A DNA stretch of 64,000 nt from an uncultured Chlorobiaceae bacterium (GTDB lineage: Bacteria > Bacteroidota > Chlorobiia > Chlorobiales > Chlorobiaceae): assembly GCA_903915955.1 (NCBI GenBank), contig CAIWUU010000174.1, positions 1 to 64,000 of the forward strand. Reading direction: 5' to 3'. The translations under genes and the position numbers were made by a program. The notes below the pieces were generated by a model. That model saw nothing but the letters and a program-made list of their open reading frames with translations. It ran no database searches and was not told where the DNA came from. The stretch's first letter is position 1. Every line of letters starts with the position of its first letter. This document shows, in pieces, positions 56,001 to 63,887 of the stretch.

Positions 56001-56462
56001 TTGAAGCACTTCCGTTTTATGGCGTTGCGGCTTCAGCCATTCGGTGTTAGCCACTTCTCCGGCATACAATTTTTGTGTTGGAAAAGAGGTAATAAAGTGT
56101 TCCAGGTACTCTCCCGACAGCTCCGGCGAAAGCTGTTCCTGAAATGCGTCAAAGACGTTTTGAAGAAAGTTCGGTTGCCGTAATGTGATGGCTTTTACTA
56201 TAATAGCGTGAAACAGCTCGTGTAGCAGTTTCATCCCGTGTAACTGAGCTGGAAGCACTGCTTTTGCTTCAGAGCCATGCCGTTGCTTCAGGAAATCGTT
56301 GATGACCACAGCCTGTTTTTCTGCTTTTTTCAGGCTTTCCATACCTGAACCGGATAACAGAAGAAATTCAGGATCAGCAAGATGAAAAAGCTCTCTGGCA
56401 TTCCTGTTGACATAAAAGTGTTCTTTGTTCTGCAACACTGGCGGGTTTTGCTTGATGGTCAC
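53016..56462 (-). CDS. large GH13 (alpha-amylase-like) protein with long flanking domains
   Basis: A 1148-residue protein whose middle third (about residues 330-800) is a GH13 TIM barrel: region I DMVPNHT, region II FPIIRFDAAMVL (nucleophile Asp), region III TLLLAEAF (acid/base Glu) and region IV FMNNPDED, where the family normally has NHD. The invariant region IV His is thus Pro here, which may alter substrate use. The first 330 and last 300 residues are helical-looking and match no domain I recognise. It lacks a signal peptide, so it is cytoplasmic. Likely substrates are alpha-glucans or trehalose-like sugars; activity is uncertain. Confidence 0.85.
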   Translation of the reverse strand: MTIKQNPPVLQNKEHFYVNRNARELFHLADPEFLLLSGSGMESLKKAEKQAVVINDFLKQRHGSEAKAVLPAQLHGMKLLHELFHAIIVKAITLRQPNFLQNVFDAFQEQLSPELSGEYLEHFITSFPTQKLYAGEVANTEWLKPQRHKTEVLQESFLVWLNNQNPALQQFSDLLTDPLTKGTAYRKLIMTMRNSMQEMGPVGPDNLDLAELLISPIKHAPTSILDQLRYIRLNWAELLEDSAFWGLLAGAIDFIEDEDKYLFFEKIALEKALRNDGHEFEKEAHVPDYTFDDANAPANYSVDSSWMPEVVMLAKSTYVWLDQLSKLYQRPVHRLQDIPDEELDTIADRGFTALWLIGLWQRSFASQKIKQLHGNPEAKASAYALEKYDISDDIGGYDGYLNLMHRAKQRGIRLASDMVPNHTAMDSELVRNNPDWFLSTYTPPYYNYSYNGPNLSSDPRYGIYLEDGYWNRSDAAVTFKRVDYMNGDTRYIYHGNDGTNMPWNDTAQLNFLSAEVREGVIQQVLHVARMFPIIRFDAAMVLAKRHIQRLWFPLHGHSAAVPSRSSHSMSMAEFDAAIPEEFWREVVDRIHQEVPDTLLLAEAFWMLEGYFVRTLGMHRVYNSAFMHMLKKEDNANYRYLIKNTLEFDAEILKRYVNFMNNPDEDTAIAQFGRGDKYFGVCMMMLTMPGLPMFGHGQVEGFTEKYGMEYAKAYYDEQPDEHLVWRHYHEIFPIMKRRPLFAEVRNFFLYDVYSPSGTVNENIFAYSNRLGNETALVIFNNCFEQATGWIKISVGYRQNGEIRQSSLSEGLNLSHNQNSYVVFRDHASGLEFIRSCQDIGYNGMHVAIDGYKYNVFLDFREVYPSKLRPYYRLAAELNGRGVPSIELAALTMSLSPLHRIITTALAPTEPVLVEEMFETTLATLLHEVALQFSELMEKPLEVPEELAAEATELYSQALQLPELLKKNKEARKLQTALGLSSQGGAEYETLARHWVTLNALQQMLTATDSLHQNVIDDWLMSDALRTIYPESGMIGIPGENLPDLLACLLTPQPETEADETPEERLLAFIKRLNSVSRPHLGRLLQFDERHYKTWFREQRFSVLVAWFIMQELLRDQATTLDEWLEASEQLDMHTFLAGYEMVELLREKA

Positions 56463-56520
56463 TGCGAAAAAAGTTTGAATGTTGTCCAGCGGGTTTGAAT
56501 GGACAGATCTGAAAGCTCAG

Positions 56521-56913
56521 CTATCTGATTTTCTTTTCGAGGTAGCGCTGAAGGTAAGTAAATCCAATATCCTTTACTGAGCGCAGCACTTCAAATCCAA
56601 TGGTGGAAAGGGCGGTTTTACTCTGTGTTGAAAAGTTGTGCGATGGAGCGGGATGTTGTGTGTGCTCCACCCGAATGGAAGTGCTTCTATGGCCTCTCAA
56701 TGTTCTCGTCAGAAGCAGACCGGCTAAAAAAGCTGCCCCCGCCGCTTTACCAGGGTGCGTTCTGATAATGTTTTCCGGAGAAATTTCCTCTTTCAGATTC
56801 ACCGCAAGTTTTCTTGTTCTCATTTTGATCTGCTCCTCCTTTTCCGTAATGGTATTATGCAGCTCTTCTATGCGTGCCTGAATGCCGATTAACGGCTCAT
56901 TTGGTGTAGTCAT
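56521..56913 (-). CDS. small membrane-associated protein, YqjD-neighbour type
   Basis: A 130-residue protein with a charged coiled-coil-like N-terminus (ARIEELHNTITEKEEQIK), a glycine/alanine-rich hydrophobic stretch with HPGKAAGAAFLAGLLL (about 54-69), a polar region rich in Ser and His, and a C-terminal amphipathic part. The HPGK-A-G-A-F pattern is like that of YqjD/DUF883 or DUF3618 proteins. It overlaps the next upstream gene (holin-X-like) by 17 bases. The function of this class is little known. Confidence 0.6.
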   Translation of the reverse strand: MTTPNEPLIGIQARIEELHNTITEKEEQIKMRTRKLAVNLKEEISPENIIRTHPGKAAGAAFLAGLLLTRTLRGHRSTSIRVEHTQHPAPSHNFSTQSKTALSTIGFEVLRSVKDIGFTYLQRYLEKKIR

Positions 56914-57298
56914 GGACGGATAAGAGAATTTTCAGGATCAGGTTTTTAAGGAGTAATGGTCTGAATCTTGTGAAAAACAGAAAGCACAAAAGAAAGATAA
57001 AGCTTACCAGAAGATAACCAAGAAAAGGATATCCCAGCAGCTCACCTGCCAGCAGCGCCAGGGTTGTTATAAAGTAACCCGTGCCTATAACCAAGATGAC
57101 ACCGAGTACAACGCTTGCACCAACAAGGGCAAGCGTTTCGGTCATCTCTATCTTGAGCAATTCTATTTTCGCCTCAATAATAGCCACAATATCCTTATAG
57201 GTGGAGGTTGCCGACTCGTCAAGCATTTGCTGTATCCCGCTTTTTTTTTGCTGTACAGGTGTTTGGCCATCACCCTCTCTCTTCTGGCGATTCATCAT
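56897..57298 (-). CDS. phage holin-X/YqjE-like membrane protein
   Basis: A 133-residue protein with a polar N-terminus (about 1-40, rich in Gln, Lys and Glu) and two TM segments (about 60-85 and 90-115), including VVLGVILVIGTGYFITTLALLAG and YLLVSFIFLLCFLFF. This is the PF07332 (Actinobacterial holin-X)/YqjE pattern, which despite the name is not phage-specific. The ATG at 57298 is used; a TTG at 57313 is possible. It sits between two other small membrane-linked genes, as yqjD-yqjE-yqjK do in E. coli. Confidence 0.65.
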   Translation of the reverse strand: MMNRQKREGDGQTPVQQKKSGIQQMLDESATSTYKDIVAIIEAKIELLKIEMTETLALVGASVVLGVILVIGTGYFITTLALLAGELLGYPFLGYLLVSFIFLLCFLFFTRFRPLLLKNLILKILLSVHDYTK

Positions 57299-57322
57299 AG
57301 TCTCTGAAATCAATGCCTGTTA

Positions 57323-57589
57323 TCACTTCTTTTTCAGCAAAAGACCGAAAAAAGCGCCAGCTCCCACCGAAAAGAGCATCGCTTGCCCGGGATTTTTTTT
57401 GATATACTCTGTTGCCTTTTCAGCACCTTTCAGCATCAGGGTACCAAACTCACTCTGCTTGAAGCGCGACAACGCCTGATCAAGTGTTTCACTGATCTCT
57501 GATTGTTGTTTTGGAGTTTCATACCGCGGTTCCTCTGTCAACTCCTTCGGCTTGCCGCTGTGTATAGTAACCGGGACTTCCTGTTCCAT
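57323..57589 (-). CDS. YqjD/DUF883-like small protein
   Basis: An 88-residue protein: a polar, Glu/Lys-rich N-terminal part, a helical middle (SEFGTLMLKGAEKATEYIKK) and a C-terminal glycine-rich hydrophobic anchor NPGQAMLFSVGAGAFFGLLL followed by a basic KKK. E. coli YqjD, with the same C-terminal anchor plan, binds ribosomes at the inner membrane. It is the first gene of a leftward triplet (with the holin-X-like and the 130-residue protein), reading in the same order as yqjD-yqjE-yqjK. Confidence 0.65.
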   Translation of the reverse strand: MEQEVPVTIHSGKPKELTEEPRYETPKQQSEISETLDQALSRFKQSEFGTLMLKGAEKATEYIKKNPGQAMLFSVGAGAFFGLLLKKK

Positions 57590-57671
57590 AAGCGTTCAAA
57601 AAAATTCACATGAGTTATTATAAGTCTGTGCTGCAAATATATGAAAACAATATGGTCTTTGCATGGTACAC

Positions 57672-58409
57672 TTACTGAAGAAGTCTTCCTCCGTCAACAG
57701 TAATGACCTGTCCGGTGATATAATCGCTCTCAAGGAGAAAAATAATGGTTCGGATAATATCAAGAGGATCACCAAGTCGTTTGAGCGGGATTTTATTGAT
57801 CATCTCTTCCAGCGGTTCAATCTCCTTGTCAGGATGTATGGTGATGGTGCCCGGTGCAATTGAGTTCACAAGAATGTGTGGTGCACAGGTTTTTGCGAAG
57901 ACTCTCGTCAGGTGCTGGATGCCAGCTTTTGATACGGTGTAGGGGGCAAAGTTTCGCCACACAAGGTCAGCAGAGATATCGGTCATGGAGATGATGCGTG
58001 AAACAAACGACTGTTGCTGCATGATGCGTACCGCCTCTTGCATGGTAAAAAAGGTGCCTTTCAGGTTTGTGTCTATCAGGCTGTCCCACTCCTGTTCGGT
58101 AACGTCCGGGAGTGGTGTGCTGAAAAAATTTGATGCACTGGCAATCAACAGGTCAAGCCGTTCAAATTGCTCCCGAAAAGCTGCAAAAGCGTTGCTGATG
58201 TCGGCGGGTTTTGTGACATCGCAGCGGATCATCTGTGATTCCGGGCTTATCCAGCGGATTTTTTCGAGGGTTTGAGCAGCCTTCTCTTCCGACGAGTTCC
58301 AGGTAAAGAAGATGGTATATCCCTGTCCGGCCACTGAAAGCGCAATTTCACCACCGAGCAGGCCTGACGCGCCGGTCATAAAGCATACTTTTTTGCCTGA
58401 ATGGCTCAT
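57672..58409 (-). CDS. short-chain dehydrogenase/reductase, possibly pteridine-reductase-like
   Basis: NAD(P)-binding SDR of 245 residues with the cofactor motif TGASGLLGGEIA, the structural SASNFF strand, and catalytic YxxxK as YTVSKAG. The catalytic Ser position sits in ISMTDISADLVW, where the residue before ISADL is Asp; pteridine reductase/FolM members also have Asp in place of Ser. On that basis dihydromonapterin- or dihydropterin-reductase-like activity is possible, but 3-oxoacyl reductase-type roles cannot be excluded. It is isolated, 82 bases upstream of the YqjD-like gene. Confidence 0.75.
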   Translation of the reverse strand: MSHSGKKVCFMTGASGLLGGEIALSVAGQGYTIFFTWNSSEEKAAQTLEKIRWISPESQMIRCDVTKPADISNAFAAFREQFERLDLLIASASNFFSTPLPDVTEQEWDSLIDTNLKGTFFTMQEAVRIMQQQSFVSRIISMTDISADLVWRNFAPYTVSKAGIQHLTRVFAKTCAPHILVNSIAPGTITIHPDKEIEPLEEMINKIPLKRLGDPLDIIRTIIFLLESDYITGQVITVDGGRLLQ

Positions 58410-58582
58410 TGTCGTTGTATAATGGTTGATCCAGCAAACGAAGTTATTACTATTCGAATATGCGCATTGTGACGATCATTACGAATTTTTTCTGTGTTGT
58501 AATGATAGCTGTTTATTGATGGTAGCCCCATGTTTGTCTGCAATTTTTGTGATATTCCTCTTCAATGTCCTCCAATTTTGAA

Positions 58583-59431
58583 CTATGAGGGAGTTATTGA
58601 AACAGCAATATCTGATGGTTTACCGAAATAGAGTGATGACAACACAAGAATATCAACACCGGTTTCTGCATAAGCCGAGGCATTGTCGGCATTGATGCCG
58701 CCTGATGACGAGATCGTGATGCCAGGAGCGTCGTGACGAAGTTGCCTGACGAGCGGGGAGAGCTCTTGAGGAGAGAGCTTGTCAAGCTGAACCACATCAG
58801 CACCTGCAACCGCAATTTTCAGAGCCTCCTCTGCGGTGTCGGCTTCCACAATGATTTTGTGTTCTGGTGTTTTGGTTTTCAGTGTTGCCACGGTTTGCAG
58901 AAAACGGTCGAGTCCACCGATGAATGTTGTATGCTGCCGGAAGACAAGCACAGACTCTGAAAGGCCGAGTCGGTGTGGGAGTGCCCCACCAGCCATGATG
59001 GCCTTGATCGCAACTTTTTTTGTACCGGGAAATGACTTGCGAGTTGAAACGACGTTGATACCAGGATTGATCTCTTTTGCTTGAATGACGATGTTCCTTG
59101 TGCGGGTTGCAATGCCCGATGCATACTCAAGCAGATTCAACGCCACTTTCCACCCGGCATGGAGAGCATCTGCTGTTCCGCTCGCTTTAAGGATGGTGCT
59201 ACCGGCATCAACTGTTGTGCCGCTTTGCAGGCAGAAGGTTACTGAGGCTCCACATTTTTCAAGCACCCGTGCCGCTTCTTCAGAGCAGCAGATCGTTGTT
59301 CTTTCACGGCTGGTAAAGGTGATCATCCCTGATATATTGCCAATGCCGAGCAGGAGTGTTGTCAGATCGCCATAAGGCAGATCCTCTTCGATAAACCGCT
59401 CGATATCGGCATCAGAGAGTTGATAGAGCAT
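58583..59431 (-). CDS. modD: ModD-like nicotinate-phosphoribosyltransferase-fold protein
   Basis: Protein of the NadC/ModD family. ModD members open with YQLSDADIERFIEEDLPYGDLTT as here (after LY), and show RERTTICCSEEA, ALNLLEYASGIATRTR and the KAIMAGGALPHRLGLSESVLVF segment, all close to ModD, which is associated with molybdate transport operons. No molybdate ABC genes are in the window, so the link is by family only. NadC itself usually has other opening residues. The 282-residue length fits. Its substrate is not established. Confidence 0.82.
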   Translation of the reverse strand: MLYQLSDADIERFIEEDLPYGDLTTLLLGIGNISGMITFTSRERTTICCSEEAARVLEKCGASVTFCLQSGTTVDAGSTILKASGTADALHAGWKVALNLLEYASGIATRTRNIVIQAKEINPGINVVSTRKSFPGTKKVAIKAIMAGGALPHRLGLSESVLVFRQHTTFIGGLDRFLQTVATLKTKTPEHKIIVEADTAEEALKIAVAGADVVQLDKLSPQELSPLVRQLRHDAPGITISSSGGINADNASAYAETGVDILVLSSLYFGKPSDIAVSITPS

Positions 59432-59758
59432 AATAGTTTTTGTTTAAAAAGGTTTGCAGCGTTCTATGGTTCGAGTGTCACAAGTTGTAAAAGTATATCT
59501 CCCAGAAGAGAGTTTTAAGAATATGAAACATTTGTTCAGATGAAGGACATTCTGTTTATTCTTTTTGACATGGTCTCAAGGTATTGCTTGTTATCCCGGC
59601 TCTGGAATAACCAGGCCTGAACAATGAGTTGGAGCAGAGAGAGAACTCAAAAAGTGTTTGCCATCGGGTATTGTTACCTCCCAAATGGGGGCCGAGGAGC
59701 AGTGTCACGTCTTGAACATTTTTTTTATAAAAAGTAACTATAGCCCAGTCAATAAATT
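59432..59758. other. intergenic region, no gene seen
   Basis: About 327 bases between the divergent ModD-like and 271-residue protein genes. It holds no RNA gene or repeat that I can see. A 26-codon ATG frame near 59540 is short and has no ribosome-binding site, so it is not called. Promoters for both flanking genes are expected here. Confidence 0.5.
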
Positions 59759-60574
59759 ATGAATGAACGTTTTTTTTTGAAACTCCTTTTCGCTCTTTTT
59801 TCAGGGCTTCTTGTTGCAGAGCTGCTTGTTGTGCTGCTGTTTGGCTTCAAGCTGGAGCTGATTGTTTTCTGTTTTGTTGTTGCTGTTGCCATGACGGGCA
59901 TGCTTGTGGTTATGCGGCTTTTGCTGCAACATCGAGCAGAGATTGACTCTGTTTCGTCGCGGCGTGCAAAAGCCAAACGCTCCGATGTGATGCGTGATCG
60001 GCTCAGAGAGTACAGTGTTGATGAGGAGTTTCTTGGCGGTGAGAGTTACACACGGGAAAAAGGAGGCTCTCCGGCAACTTCTGCAGCAGAGTCGCGCAGC
60101 AGTCGCAATCCGTCGGCAAGCGAGTCTACGGTGACGATTGAAGAGGCTATCAAGGCTCACGCAGAGGTGTATGGCGGGCTTGGGGAGTTGCTCCAGATGA
60201 TGGAGAAGATTGACGATGGTGCATTTGGTCATCTTCTGAAAAAAGTCGGATTGTATGAGATTTCTCGTGAAGAGGTGATACTCAAGATCACTCTGATGAT
60301 TGAGGCAGAATCTCCGGCATTGGGAAATGCCGCTGATTTTCAGGGGGAAGAGCCTTGTATTCTGGAGGGGCACACTCTCGATAAAGAGAGTTTTGATGAC
60401 TACATTCGCCGTTGTATGACCGGCGCCGAGGATGATGAAAAATGTGGCGATGGTATTTCCGTTGATCTTGATGACGCGGCTCTTTCGCGAGGAACCGGGA
60501 GTCCGCCAGAGGATTTTGAGCACAACCCAAAATCGGTGATTGCAAGTCTGAAGAGGGCGGGGATGAAGCCATGA
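59759..60574 (+). CDS. two-TM protein with long hydrophilic C-terminus, unknown
   Basis: A 271-residue protein with two adjacent hydrophobic segments at about 6-27 and 31-52, then a charged, largely cytoplasmic-looking body. That body has a Ser/Arg-rich stretch (about 105-122), a helical part (EEAIKAHAEVYGGLGELLQMMEK) and an acidic C-terminal half with many Asp and Glu. No family is recognised. It overlaps the following SpoU methyltransferase gene by 4 bases (ATGA), so they are probably coupled, which might mean the two share conditions of expression rather than function. Confidence 0.6.
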   Translation: MNERFFLKLLFALFSGLLVAELLVVLLFGFKLELIVFCFVVAVAMTGMLVVMRLLLQHRAEIDSVSSRRAKAKRSDVMRDRLREYSVDEEFLGGESYTREKGGSPATSAAESRSSRNPSASESTVTIEEAIKAHAEVYGGLGELLQMMEKIDDGAFGHLLKKVGLYEISREEVILKITLMIEAESPALGNAADFQGEEPCILEGHTLDKESFDDYIRRCMTGAEDDEKCGDGISVDLDDAALSRGTGSPPEDFEHNPKSVIASLKRAGMKP

Positions 60575-61371
60575 AGCCGCTCAATAGAGTTGCATTAAGC
60601 AAGGCCAGGTTGCGGCATTTTGCCAAGCTTCACCAAAAAAAGTTCAGGGATTCTGAGGAGCTTTTTCTGGCGGAAGGGCTTCGCACGGTGAGAGAGATTT
60701 GCATGAATTTGCCTGATGAGGAGATGCTTGTTGCTTTGCTCGTCAGGGATGATGAAACAGAGGCTACCCGTTTTGCTGAAGCGTACAAGGGAAAGCTCTT
60801 TTCCGTCACGGAAAAAGAGTGTGCTCAGCTTTCTGGAACCTCAACCCCGCAGGGGATTTTCGGCGTTTTCCGACAGCAGCGGCAGGATGAGCCTGAGGCT
60901 GCGGAAAAGCCCGGGCGATCGCTCATCGTTGCCCTTGATGATCTTCAGGATCCAGGTAATGTCGGTACCATTCTCAGAACGGCGGTATGGTTTGGCGCTG
61001 ATGCCATGATCTGCAGCGTTGGAACTGCCGACCGCTATAATCCCAAAGTGATACGTTCCTGCGCTGGAAGCATTTTTGCTCTCCGCCATTACGGTGTTGG
61101 GCAGCTTCATCAGGAGCTTCGCCGTCTTCAAACGCTCGGCTATTCCATTGTCTGTTCGTCGCTTGAGGGCAAGGATTTCAGGGAATTCGCAGCATGGCCT
61201 GAAAAAGTTGTACTGGTGATAGGCAACGAAGCCAACGGTGTCAGCGAATTGGTAAAAGCACTGGCTGACCTCCTGGTGCGCATTCCTCATGCTGGCGCAC
61301 AGGCGAAGGTCGATTCGCTTAATGCTTCAGTCTCTGCTGCGATTCTGATGGAACGGCTGGTGCTGGGCTGA
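60571..61371 (+). CDS. SpoU/TrmH family RNA 2'-O-methyltransferase
   Basis: SPOUT-class methyltransferase. The N-terminal substrate-binding domain is about 1-105; the catalytic domain holds motif 1 LDDLQDPGNVGTILRTA, motif 2 VLVIGNEANGVS and motif 3 IPHAGAQAKVDSLNASVSAAI, in which the usual IPM reads IPH. The 266-residue length suits 23S rRNA or tRNA methyltransferases (RlmB/TsnR-like); the target base cannot be told by eye. It starts inside the preceding gene by 4 bases. Confidence 0.88.
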   Translation: MKPLNRVALSKARLRHFAKLHQKKFRDSEELFLAEGLRTVREICMNLPDEEMLVALLVRDDETEATRFAEAYKGKLFSVTEKECAQLSGTSTPQGIFGVFRQQRQDEPEAAEKPGRSLIVALDDLQDPGNVGTILRTAVWFGADAMICSVGTADRYNPKVIRSCAGSIFALRHYGVGQLHQELRRLQTLGYSIVCSSLEGKDFREFAAWPEKVVLVIGNEANGVSELVKALADLLVRIPHAGAQAKVDSLNASVSAAILMERLVLG

Positions 61372-61514
61372 AGGGGTATGTATTAACTACGGATCTTTAT
61401 CGGCAATGATCTGGATAGGTTCGCTCATTATGGTCGAAAAATTGACGTTTGCGTCGAATTTTGTGCGTTGTAGCGAGACGTTTTCTTGCAATGGCGGCTG
61501 CGTACAAATGAACA

Positions 61515-61533
61515 TCCCCGCAACGTTGGCGGG
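61515..61533. terminator. weak hairpin downstream of TerC and the methyltransferase
   Basis: A 6-base stem CCCCGC / GCGGGG with loop AACGTTG lies in the gap between the two convergent genes. Neither strand has a good T tract after it, so termination is only suggested. Confidence 0.35.
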
Positions 61534-61558
61534 GTTCGTTCAAAAATGGATTTTTTGT

Positions 61559-62317
61559 TTACCCGTTCTCCCCGTCGATATTCATGGTTGGATGCAGATG
61601 CACCGGCTTCGCAGATTTTTTGCGCAGGCTGATATTCAGCATCTCGACAGCGACTGAGAAGGTCATGGCGAAGTAGATGTATCCTTTGGGAATTTCAAAT
61701 CCAACACCCTCGGCAAGCAAGGTGACGCCCACAAGAATCAGAAAGCTGAGCGCGAGCATCTTGATGGTCGGGTGAGCTTCAACATAATCACTGATAGCCT
61801 TGGCACCCAGCATCATGATGCCAATCGAGATCATGATGGCGATGACCATCACCTGAACATCTTCGGCAAGGCCTACTGCGGTAATAACTGAGTCAAGCGA
61901 AAAGACAATATCAATGACCGCTATTTGCAGCATGGTGAGGATAAAGGCTTTTCCGGAAGCCGCTCCTGAGCCCTCTTCCTCTGCACCCTCAAGGCTCTGG
62001 TGAATTTCATGGGTACTTTTTGCCAGCAGAAAGAGTCCACCACCAAGCAGAATCAGGTCACGACCTGAAAAGGTGTGGCTGAGCAGGGTAAAAAGGCCGG
62101 TTGTCAAACTCATCACCCAGCTTATTGAGAGCAAGAGGGCAACTCTCGTGAACATGGCAAGTCCGAGGCCAATGACCCGTCCTTTGCTCTGCTGCTCTTT
62201 TGGCAGGCGCCCGACGATGATTGAGATGAAAATAATGTTGTCAATGCCGAGAACTATCTCCAGAGCCGTTAATGTTGCCAATGCAATCCAGGCTTCTGGC
62301 TGCGTGATCCATTCCAT
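61559..62317 (-). CDS. TerC family integral membrane protein
   Basis: A 252-residue membrane protein with about seven TM helices. The TerC signature EIVLGIDNIIFISIIVGRLP is at residues 20-39 and IAVIDIVFSLDSVITAVGL in the middle (D-N and D-S pairs of conserved acidic residues); the latter motif repeats the same GxDxxx pattern. Such proteins transport or export manganese or are linked to tellurite resistance; newer work favours metal export. The role in this organism is not determined. It is divergent from the aldehyde dehydrogenase gene across about 180 bases. Confidence 0.9.
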   Translation of the reverse strand: MEWITQPEAWIALATLTALEIVLGIDNIIFISIIVGRLPKEQQSKGRVIGLGLAMFTRVALLLSISWVMSLTTGLFTLLSHTFSGRDLILLGGGLFLLAKSTHEIHQSLEGAEEEGSGAASGKAFILTMLQIAVIDIVFSLDSVITAVGLAEDVQVMVIAIMISIGIMMLGAKAISDYVEAHPTIKMLALSFLILVGVTLLAEGVGFEIPKGYIYFAMTFSVAVEMLNISLRKKSAKPVHLHPTMNIDGENG

Positions 62318-62498
62318 AAAAAGTCAGATTAGAGTAACTGTTGCTGAAAAAGCTTATTCTTATATGTAATGTACGGAACGGATTGTGCTCTGCCAAAAAA
62401 CACTCATCCGACGTACTCTTCTCTCCACGACATTGTAGTCGAAAGCCCTTGATATGGCAGGAGAGCAAGGATAATGCTGCACGATATACATCCTTTCT

Positions 62499-63887
62499 AT
62501 GCAAAGAGATAAGTTTTTTTCTGAATTGGCAATGTTGAGAGCCACATTTCAACAAGGCACAACCAGAGATCTGAAGTGGAGGCGCACGCAGTTGCTTGCA
62601 CTTGACACGTTTCTCGTTGAACGCGAAGCTGAAATTGCCAGGGCTTTACACGACGATTTGCGAAAATCCCCAGCCGAATCATTTTTAACCGAAACCAACT
62701 TTCTTCGTGGCGAAATCCGATTTGCTCTCAGGCATCTTAAATCATGGATGAAGCCTCATCGCGTTTTGGTTCCGCTTATCTATCAACCAGCAAAAGCCCA
62801 TTATTCGCGTGAGCCTTATGGTGTTGTACTCATTATTGGCGCCTGGAATTATCCTCTGCAACTTTGTCTGGCACCGCTGATAAGCGCTCTTGCTGCTGGT
62901 AATTGTGCGGTGATAAAACCTTCGGAACAGGCTCCGCATACCTCCGCAGTTATTGCAACAAGGCTGAAAGATTATCTTGACCGGAGCGCAATCTGTGTGA
63001 TTGAAGGGGGTGTGGAGGAGGGTAAAGCTCTGCTTGAACAGAGATTTGACTACATCTTTTACACCGGCAGTCAGGAAATCGGGCAAAAGGTGATGCTTGC
63101 CGCAGCAAGGCATCTGACACCCTTGACGCTTGAACTGGGAGGAAAATGTCCCTGCATTGTTGAAAAAGATACCGATATCACGGTTGCGGGGCGACGGATT
63201 GTATGGGCGAAGTTTTTGAACGCCGGTCAAACCTGCCTCGCGCCAGATTATCTTCTCGTACACGAAAAGCGGGCGGATGAGCTGCTCCTGTCGATGCAGC
63301 AGGCCATCACCGACTTTTATGGAGCTGATCCCCGAGAGAGTTGCGATTATCCCCGCATTATTAATGAGTATCATCTCCAGCGGCTTGAGAGACTGCTTGA
63401 AGGCACCACGCTGTTGTGTGGTGGCGATACTGACGCTGCTGACCGGTATCTGGCTCCAACCATTCTTTGTGGGGTTCGACCTGAGTCGCCTCTGATGCAA
63501 TCGGAGATCTTTGGCCCACTGTTGCCGGTTATGGTCTATCGAGAACTTGATGAAGCGCTTGCTTTTATCCGTAAGGGAAAAGAGCCGTTAGCGATCTATC
63601 TTTTCTCCTCTGACCGACAGGTGCAGGAGCGAGTGTTGCGTCACTCCCGTTCAGGCGCTCTCTGCATGAATGATCTGCTTTTTCAGGCAGCGATTCATAG
63701 CCTTCCGTTTGGTGGGTTTGGCGGAAGCGGGTTTGGCGCTTATCATGGTCGCGCCGGATTTGAGACATTTTCCTTTCAGCGAAGCGTTTTGCACCGTGGG
63801 CTGCATCCCGATCCTGATCCCCGGTATCCTCCATACGGCAGTCGGAAAATCGGGTTTCTCCGGCGACTTGTCACTGGCAGAGGGTAG
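62499..63887 (+). CDS. aldehyde dehydrogenase, ALDH3-like
   Basis: NAD(P)-dependent aldehyde dehydrogenase of 462 residues. It has the ALDH3-type REPYGVVLIIGAWNYPLQL strand, KPSEQAPHTS, the FYTGSQEIGQKVM cofactor region, the general base Glu in LTLELGGKCP and the catalytic Cys in NAGQTCLAPDY. The C-terminus contains PFGGFGGSGFGAYHGRAGFETFS, as in ALDH3 and fatty-aldehyde dehydrogenases. ALDH3 members oxidise medium- or long-chain fatty aldehydes; substrate here is not known. It stands alone near the right edge of the window. Confidence 0.92.
   Translation: MQRDKFFSELAMLRATFQQGTTRDLKWRRTQLLALDTFLVEREAEIARALHDDLRKSPAESFLTETNFLRGEIRFALRHLKSWMKPHRVLVPLIYQPAKAHYSREPYGVVLIIGAWNYPLQLCLAPLISALAAGNCAVIKPSEQAPHTSAVIATRLKDYLDRSAICVIEGGVEEGKALLEQRFDYIFYTGSQEIGQKVMLAAARHLTPLTLELGGKCPCIVEKDTDITVAGRRIVWAKFLNAGQTCLAPDYLLVHEKRADELLLSMQQAITDFYGADPRESCDYPRIINEYHLQRLERLLEGTTLLCGGDTDAADRYLAPTILCGVRPESPLMQSEIFGPLLPVMVYRELDEALAFIRKGKEPLAIYLFSSDRQVQERVLRHSRSGALCMNDLLFQAAIHSLPFGGFGGSGFGAYHGRAGFETFSFQRSVLHRGLHPDPDPRYPPYGSRKIGFLRRLVTGRG

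Noticed and set aside
59540-59620. 26-codon ATG frame in the 59.4-59.8 kb gap
   Set aside because: Too short, no ribosome-binding site and no recognisable protein character.
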